From: an uncultured Spirochaetota bacterium
Lineage (GTDB): Bacteria; Spirochaetota; UBA4802; UBA5550
Length of the DNA: 36,239 nucleotides
Reading direction: 5' to 3'
Assembly (NCBI GenBank): GCA_937872225.1
Contig: CALMRZ010000075.1
Location: 1 to 36,239, forward strand
Shown here piece by piece: positions 31,160-36,239 of this stretch. The notes beneath the pieces were generated by a model. That model ran no database searches, was not told the origin of the DNA, and was given only the letters and a program-made list of their open reading frames with translations. Position 1 is the stretch's first letter; each line of letters begins with the position of its first letter. Made by a program: the position numbers and the translations under genes.

Positions 31160-33031
31160 TCATTCCATGAGGGCGCCGGTGAATATTTCGTCCCCCGCCT
31201 TTATGACCGCCGTTTCGCCGTTCAGGAGGGCTTCAATCCTGCCGAAAAATTTCGGGAATTCGGACCTGAGGAAAAACTGCGATGACAGCACTTTGCCGGA
31301 GTAGAAGGCGGCTTCCCGGTTGTCCCTCACCAGGGCGGCGCGGGCGTCGCCCTTCGCGTCGCCCAGGACGGCCTTCAGCTTCGGCCCGGCCGCCGTCAGG
31401 GACCGGAGGTGGAGCCATGCCAGGGCGAGGAGATACATTGCCTGCTGGAAGGGGGTCGCGGCGGAAAATATATGGAAGATTTTCATCTCCGCCATCTGCT
31501 TCTTCAGCATCTCGACGACCTCGTTGAATTTCTGCAGTCCGCGGCTGACCTGTTCGATATAACCGTCATCAACAACGCCCTTCGCCGCTGCAACGGCCTT
31601 TTCAACCTCCTCGCGCCATACGCGGTAGTTATACTGGTCCCTGTTCATGAGGATTTTCCGCATAACGAGGTCTATGGATTGTATGCCGTTGGTCCCTTCG
31701 AAGAGCGAGAGGATCTTCGAGTCCCGCGCCAGCTGCTCCACCGGATAGTCGGCGATATAGCCGTACCCGCCGTATACCTGGATGGCCTCGGCAGTCACCA
31801 GCCACGCCATGTCGGTGTTCCCCGCTTTGAGGATGGGCGTCAGCAGTTCCACCATGGCCTCGGCCCTGTTCCGCTCCTCGCCGTCAAGTACCCCGGCGAG
31901 GTCGCTGTACCATGACAGGGCGTAGGTGAGCATGCGCATCCCTTCGACATAGCTCTTCATCCAGAGGAGCATCCTCTTGACGTCGGGATGGTTGATGATC
32001 GCCACCTGCGGGGCGTCGGGCTTCGCCATCTGGGTGACGTGAGCGCCCTGGAGCCTGGTGCGCGCGTAGGTGACTGCGTGCATGTAGGCGGTGCTGGACA
32101 GGGCCAGGCCGTGGAGGCCGACAAGGATACGCGCCTCGTTCATCATCCGGAACATGATCTTCATTCCCTTGCGCTCCTCGCCGAGAAGGTAGCCCACGCA
32201 GGATCCGTTGTCGCCGAAATTCAGGGTGCAGGTCGGCGACGCCTTCAGCCCCATCTTGTGCTCGATGCCGGAGCAGACCACGTCGTTGCGTTTCCCCAGG
32301 GTGCCGTCCGGGTTGACCAGGAACTTCGGCACGATGAAAATGGAGATGCCCCTGGTGCCCGGCGGGTCACCCTCGATGCGGGCGAGCACCGGGTGTATGA
32401 TGTTCTCGGCCATGTCATGTTCGCCGCAGGTGATGAATATCTTCTGTCCGCTTATCAGGTAGGTGCCGTCATCCCGCCGCACCGCCTTCGTGCGGAGCGC
32501 GCCCACGTCCGACCCGGCATTCGGCTCGGTCAGGCACATGGTGCCGCACCATGTGCCGCTGTACATCTTGTCAAGGTAGAGCCGTTTCTGATCGTCGGTG
32601 CCGAAGTTGTTGATAAGTTCCGCTGCGCCGCGGGTGAGGCCCGGGTACCCGAGGAGGGGTCCGTTGGCGGCGCTGAAAAACTCTTCACAGGCGTTTCCGA
32701 TTGTCAGGGGCATGCCCATCCCGCCGTGATCGGGCTTGCCGGTTATGTTCAAAAAACCGGCCTCGACATAGGCCCTGTACGCGGGCTTGAATACATCCGG
32801 TGTCCTGACTTCCTTTTTCTGCGGATCGTAGGAAACGCCGATCCTGTCCCCCTCCCTGTTTGCCGGGTAGAAGGTGTTGACCGCAATCCGTTCGGCAAGC
32901 TGGAGTATCTCCTCGTACATGTCGCGGTCAAAGTCGGCGTAGGCGGGGTACTGCCCGAGCTTTTCGATTTCAAGCAGTTCGAAGAGGACAAAGCGGACAT
33001 CGCGGGAATCGACGAGAGGGTTAAGAGCCAT
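31160..33031 (-). CDS. Acyl-CoA dehydrogenase with C-terminal extension
   Basis: FAD enzyme that oxidises acyl-CoA to trans-2-enoyl-CoA in beta-oxidation. The 623-residue protein is of the long class with an extra C-terminal helical domain (about 480-623). Motifs are CGTMCLTEPNAGSDVGALRT for FAD binding, GQKIFITCGEHD, EHKMGLKASPTC, RILVGLHGLALSS, VYGGYGYIADYPVEQLARD, and catalytic base E445 in SLFEGTNGIQ. The ATG follows AAGGAGG. It lies 41 bases after the acyl-CoA ligase gene on the same strand and is probably cotranscribed. Chain length cannot be read from sequence; the size suggests medium or long acyl chains. No ETF genes are nearby. Confidence 0.95.
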   Translation of the reverse strand: MALNPLVDSRDVRFVLFELLEIEKLGQYPAYADFDRDMYEEILQLAERIAVNTFYPANREGDRIGVSYDPQKKEVRTPDVFKPAYRAYVEAGFLNITGKPDHGGMGMPLTIGNACEEFFSAANGPLLGYPGLTRGAAELINNFGTDDQKRLYLDKMYSGTWCGTMCLTEPNAGSDVGALRTKAVRRDDGTYLISGQKIFITCGEHDMAENIIHPVLARIEGDPPGTRGISIFIVPKFLVNPDGTLGKRNDVVCSGIEHKMGLKASPTCTLNFGDNGSCVGYLLGEERKGMKIMFRMMNEARILVGLHGLALSSTAYMHAVTYARTRLQGAHVTQMAKPDAPQVAIINHPDVKRMLLWMKSYVEGMRMLTYALSWYSDLAGVLDGEERNRAEAMVELLTPILKAGNTDMAWLVTAEAIQVYGGYGYIADYPVEQLARDSKILSLFEGTNGIQSIDLVMRKILMNRDQYNYRVWREEVEKAVAAAKGVVDDGYIEQVSRGLQKFNEVVEMLKKQMAEMKIFHIFSAATPFQQAMYLLALAWLHLRSLTAAGPKLKAVLGDAKGDARAALVRDNREAAFYSGKVLSSQFFLRSEFPKFFGRIEALLNGETAVIKAGDEIFTGALME

Positions 33032-33072
33032 AGGAATCCTCCTTTTTTTCGGCGTTCCTCATCGGCGCCGTT

Positions 33073-34872
33073 TTAATCATCATACATCGCATCAATGGTT
33101 TTTTTGAATTGTTCGATGATGACGCTCTTTTTAAGCTTCAGGGTCGGCGTCGCGGTTCCGCCTTCTATGGTGAACTCCGGAACTATCGCGTAGCGCTTGA
33201 TGCTCTCAAAGCTCGCGAGCTGCGCGTTTACCCGGGCCATCTCGGCGTCTATCAGCGTAAGTATATCCGGATTCTCGTCAAGGTCGTGGACGCCGGTGAC
33301 GGGAATTCCTTTGGCCCTGGCGTATTCCATGATGTTGTCGATGTCCAGGGTTATGAGCGCGGTGAGATGCTTCCGGCCGTCGCCGACGACGCAGGCCTGG
33401 CTTATGTATTTCGATGAGGTGATCATGCTTTCCAGGGGCGCCGGCGCGATGTTCTTTCCTCCTGACGTGATGATGATCTCTTTTTTACGGCCCGTGATGA
33501 CGAGGTTTCCTTCGGGGTCGGTCATGCCCAGGTCGCCGGTATACAGCCAACCCTTCTTTAAAACGGCCGCGGTCTCCTTCGGCATTTTATAGTAGCCTTT
33601 CATCACGTTCCTGCCCCGGTATGCGATCTCGCCGTCATCACAGATTTTCTGCTCCACTCCGGGGGCGGTCCGGCCCACGGTGCCGAATTTCAGGTTGTCA
33701 AGGGAGGTCACGTTGGTGAAGGAGCAGTTCTCGGTCATGCCGTACCCTTCCAGGATGGCGATCCCCGCCGCGTGGAAGAACCTGGCCACGGCCGGGTTCA
33801 GGGGCGCCGCGCCGCTGACGCAGAAGCGTACCCTTCCGCCCAGGGCCTCGCGGAGCTTGCTGAAGATGAGCTTCGACATGAGGTCGTATTTCTTTCGCAG
33901 CAGGAAGGGGACCGGCTTTCCCTGCAGCACGAGGTCGCTGCGGCGGTACCCGATGGCGAAGGCCCTGTTGAACAGGAACAGCGCCAGTCCGCCCCTGGCC
34001 TCGGCGGCGGCGGTCACCCGCGTGTAGACCTTGTCGAACACCCTGGGGACGCAGGGGAACCAGTGCGGCCTGGCGATTTTCAAGTCGGTGATGACGGTCT
34101 CCATGCTGCGGCTGAAGGTCAGGGTTATGTTGCTGGCTATCGTCGCGTAGATGTCAACCCGCGCGAACACGTGGGCGAGGGGAAGAAAGAGCAGGGTTTC
34201 GTCCGATTCGTCGATGGGCACGCAGTTGCGCACCGACTGGCTGGTGAAAATCATGTTGTCATGGGTGATCATGGCGCCCTTGGGAACGCCCGTTGTCCCT
34301 GAAGTGTACACGATGGTGGCGACGTCGGCGGGCCGAACCTTGTCCATGGCAAGGGCGAGGTTCCTGCCGCTGACGGTGTAACCGCGCTTCAGGAAATCGT
34401 AAAAGGAAATCACCCATTTTTTCAGCGGCCCGCTGTAGTGGCCTTTCATCATCACCACCAGTTTTACCGATGGGATCCTTTTCCTGATCTCCAGGATTTT
34501 CCGGAGCTGGTTTTCGTCTTCGACAAAGACCACCTTTGAGGCCGAATGCCGTATTATGTATTCGGTTTCTTTGGCGGTATTGGAATGATACAGCCCGATG
34601 GTGCAGGCCCCGATGGTCATGGTCCCCAGGTCGCAGATGACCCACTGGTAGCAAGTGAAGCTGAGTATGGCAACCCGGTCCCCCTTTCTTATGCCGAGCT
34701 TGAGCAGTCCCCGGGAGACAGCCAGCGTCTCTTCGTGGAATTGCTTCCAGGTGACGGAGCCGGTGTCGCCGTTATCGTTGAGTATCCAGCGGTAAGCGGT
34801 TTTCCGGGGGTTCCTGTCAATGGTGGCTTTCACCATGTCGTGAATGTTTCTGTAGTCAATGATATTTTTCAT
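33073..34872 (-). CDS. fadD: Long-chain fatty-acid-CoA ligase (AMP-forming)
   Basis: Activates fatty acids with ATP and CoA for beta-oxidation or lipid synthesis. The 599-residue protein has the AMP-binding P-loop YTSGTTGVPKG (189-199), GYGMTENCSF, the YTGDLGMTD motif, and GRKKEIIITSGGKN near the hinge. It resembles the bacterial long-chain ligases of the FAA/ACSL group with a long linker. The ATG at 34872 is chosen because AGAGAGGGGG lies upstream; the frame has an earlier ATG at 34899 without support. It precedes the acyl-CoA dehydrogenase in the same direction, so the pair should feed beta-oxidation. Confidence 0.95.
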   Translation of the reverse strand: MKNIIDYRNIHDMVKATIDRNPRKTAYRWILNDNGDTGSVTWKQFHEETLAVSRGLLKLGIRKGDRVAILSFTCYQWVICDLGTMTIGACTIGLYHSNTAKETEYIIRHSASKVVFVEDENQLRKILEIRKRIPSVKLVVMMKGHYSGPLKKWVISFYDFLKRGYTVSGRNLALAMDKVRPADVATIVYTSGTTGVPKGAMITHDNMIFTSQSVRNCVPIDESDETLLFLPLAHVFARVDIYATIASNITLTFSRSMETVITDLKIARPHWFPCVPRVFDKVYTRVTAAAEARGGLALFLFNRAFAIGYRRSDLVLQGKPVPFLLRKKYDLMSKLIFSKLREALGGRVRFCVSGAAPLNPAVARFFHAAGIAILEGYGMTENCSFTNVTSLDNLKFGTVGRTAPGVEQKICDDGEIAYRGRNVMKGYYKMPKETAAVLKKGWLYTGDLGMTDPEGNLVITGRKKEIIITSGGKNIAPAPLESMITSSKYISQACVVGDGRKHLTALITLDIDNIMEYARAKGIPVTGVHDLDENPDILTLIDAEMARVNAQLASFESIKRYAIVPEFTIEGGTATPTLKLKKSVIIEQFKKTIDAMYDD

Positions 34873-35019
34873 GCAAAAATCCCCCTCTCTATCATTCATT
34901 CTGGTAGCGGCATGATGGACACAATCACGTGAGGATAAAACAGTGTGACCGCTAAGTTGGAAATATCAAGAAAAAAATGATTAACCGTAAATAAAAGGGA
35001 GGGCGTAAGGCAGACCGGT

Positions 35020-35379
35020 TTATTCGCTTCCTTTGTATGGCATGGATTTCCAGGGAAAAAATTCTTTCGCTTCTTTTACAGCATAGTTCTCAAGCCGTTT
35101 ATACCATTCGATATAATTATCGTGCAGTTCCCGCCCCAGTTCGGAAAGCTGATAGCCGCCCGGGGCCTTTTCCAGCACCTTGTACCCGAGCACTTCCTCG
35201 GTCTTTTTTATCCTCCCCCAGGCGGCCCGGTATGAGATGCCCATTTTTTTCGCCGCGGTACGAAGGGACCCGTATTTTTCAATGTACTCGATCAGCCTGG
35301 ACCTTCCCGGTCCCAGGATCATTCCCTTGTCCGATTCGATCCACAGGTGTATCCTGACCACCGCTTTTAAATTCTTCAT
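35020..35379 (-). CDS. ModE-like winged-helix regulator without molybdate-binding domain
   Basis: 119 residues corresponding to the N-terminal DNA-binding half of ModE: RSRLIEYIEKYGSLRTAAKK, MGISYRAAWGRIKKTEEVLG, then wing YKVLEKAPGGYQLSELG. ModE proteins control molybdenum or tungsten transport and enzymes, but the oxyanion-binding MOP/TOBE domains are missing here, as in many short ModE-like proteins. The ATG follows AGAGGC. It lies 37 bases after the FmdE-like gene and is probably in the same transcript. The ligand is unknown. Confidence 0.88.
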   Translation of the reverse strand: MKNLKAVVRIHLWIESDKGMILGPGRSRLIEYIEKYGSLRTAAKKMGISYRAAWGRIKKTEEVLGYKVLEKAPGGYQLSELGRELHDNYIEWYKRLENYAVKEAKEFFPWKSMPYKGSE

Positions 35380-35416
35380 GGGATGCCTCTGATTGAAGAA
35401 TGATGTTGGTCCCGTA

Positions 35417-36025
35417 TTATTGGGCGGTGTAGGGGTCGCCGCCCCTGCATGCCGGGCAGAGGGGGCTGTCCTTTACTTTGAAGGCCTCACCGCATTTTTC
35501 GCAATTGGCGATGCGGCTTCCGTGGGCGTGGCCCCCCAGCAGCTCGGGTTTTATCCTGATTTTCTTCATGCTGCAGAGCCCCGCGCCCGCTTCCCTGATT
35601 TGGTCGATGAGAAGCTGGTAGTTCTGTTCTTTCTTGGCCTTGAGCTTGTAGAACCAGTTTTTGATCTCGGGCCATTGTTCTATTTTTGAGGGATCGAGGT
35701 ACACCCTGATTCCTTCGCCGGTGCTTTTATCGTAGAGACTGACGGCGAACCTGCTGAAGTCCATGACCTTAAGCCAGCCGTTACCCACGGTGCAGGGGGT
35801 CAGGAGCTGTACCGCGTCGGGAAGGCAGGTTTTCGTTTCCGATATGGCGTCGAAGAATTCCCCTTCGGGGAGGTTCTTCAGGGCAAGGTCCACCATGAAG
35901 CCGCCTACCAGCAGGCCCGGGGCCAGGCTCCCGTGGAATTCCTTCACGATCCGGATGTAGTCCTCCAGGCGGTAAGAATCCATTTTGTTTTCATAAGTCA
36001 GCCTTCTGATGCGTATGTCTGCCAT
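35417..36025 (-). CDS. FmdE-family protein with C-terminal zinc ribbon
   Basis: 202 residues of the family named for subunit E of molybdenum formylmethanofuran dehydrogenase. Known FmdE proteins occur beside molybdenum/tungsten enzymes, but the biochemical role is not settled. The N-terminal domain has FHGSLAPGLLVGGFMVDLA (30-48) and CTVGNGWLK (78-86). The C-terminal zinc ribbon has C175, C178, C190 and C193. In many FmdE proteins the first motif reads HGHxCPG; here the second His and the Cys are Ser and Ala, a variant subgroup. The ATG at 36025 follows GGGAGAA. The ModE-like gene lies downstream on the same strand, which supports a molybdenum/tungsten link. Confidence 0.85.
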   Translation of the reverse strand: MADIRIRRLTYENKMDSYRLEDYIRIVKEFHGSLAPGLLVGGFMVDLALKNLPEGEFFDAISETKTCLPDAVQLLTPCTVGNGWLKVMDFSRFAVSLYDKSTGEGIRVYLDPSKIEQWPEIKNWFYKLKAKKEQNYQLLIDQIREAGAGLCSMKKIRIKPELLGGHAHGSRIANCEKCGEAFKVKDSPLCPACRGGDPYTAQ

Positions 36026-36239
36026 GCTTGTTCTCCCGGGGTTATGAATGGTTCAGGCTGTGCATTAATTTATGAAATCGATCAACCCGTTGTCAAGCGT
36101 AATCATGGCCCGATGACGGTATGGCATCCAAGATGCCGCCGCTGCTCGAAGTATCGAACAACGCCAGTCGTAATCACCTGAGCCTCCTGAACGCCGTGGC
36201 CTTTATCACCGCATAAATTTTAATACCTTTCCGTATGCC
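36026..36239. other. Right-edge intergenic region
   Basis: 214 bp upstream of the FmdE-like gene, reaching the window edge. It contains a small hairpin GGCATC-CAA-GATGCC (36123-36137) without a T-run. No gene start or promoter could be fixed. Confidence 0.3.

Noticed and set aside
31988-33076. Long plus-strand frame opposite the acyl-CoA dehydrogenase
   Set aside because: It is a codon-position shadow. The minus strand encodes all acyl-CoA dehydrogenase motifs.

Overview
The window is 36.2 kb of GC-rich (roughly 58-60% by eye) bacterial chromosome. It carries 29 protein genes called with reasonable support (one cut off at the left edge), one doubtful small ORF, and two broken genes. The protein set suggests an anaerobe from sediment or groundwater: flavodiiron protein, hemerythrin, ferredoxins, an HgcB-like ferredoxin, an FmdE-like protein and an NDP-forming acyl-CoA synthetase chain. 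A spirochaete is my best guess. The reasons are the TruB active-site variant LDRFASGLL, the bactofilin-M23 pair near pnp, and large sensor proteins of a type common in that phylum. Desulfobacterota remains possible, and the sequence alone does not settle it.

Layout. 1-1747 (minus) is the N-terminal part of a PcrA/UvrD helicase. 2309-3211 is a response regulator with a diguanylate cyclase domain. 3551-13516 is the classical transcription/translation cluster rimP-nusA-infB-rbfA-truB-rpsO-pnp, followed by an M16 peptidase. It is interrupted by several repeat or hairpin elements and has probable regulatory RNA structures before rimP, rpsO and pnp. 13777-15484 is a cell-shape module: bactofilin, a doubtful 48-codon ORF, and a membrane-anchored LysM-M23 peptidase. 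15502-15969 (minus) is a small exported protein. 16294-20369 holds glyS, a hexapeptide acyltransferase and a GT4 glycosyltransferase. 20517-25090 holds two membrane signalling proteins, a chemoreceptor and a HisKA_2 sensor kinase.

The accessory region begins at about 25.1 kb. On the minus strand lies a decaying three-gene unit: an upstream remnant, an HgcB-like ferredoxin that has lost exactly three of the four ligands of one of its two iron-sulfur clusters, and an ArsR-family regulator with a nonsense codon and a frameshift. An imperfect dyad that could be the ArsR operator remains upstream. Next is an oxygen/nitric-oxide defence cluster: a hemerythrin and a ferredoxin behind a promoter with a CRP/FNR-type dyad centred near -41.5, then a UspA-like protein (minus) and a flavodiiron protein. 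A 35-residue lysine-rich protein and an acyl-CoA synthetase alpha chain follow. The right end (all minus) carries an acyl-CoA dehydrogenase, a long-chain acyl-CoA ligase, a ModE-like winged-helix protein and an FmdE-like protein, which points to fatty-acid activation and oxidation beside molybdenum/tungsten-related functions.

No insertion sequence with a transposase, CRISPR array, tRNA or rRNA was seen. The most interesting points are the cluster-selective cysteine loss in the HgcB-like ferredoxin, the long nested stem between rpsO and pnp, the bactofilin/M23 module with a long predicted cytoplasmic tail, and the FNR-like promoter of the hemerythrin operon.
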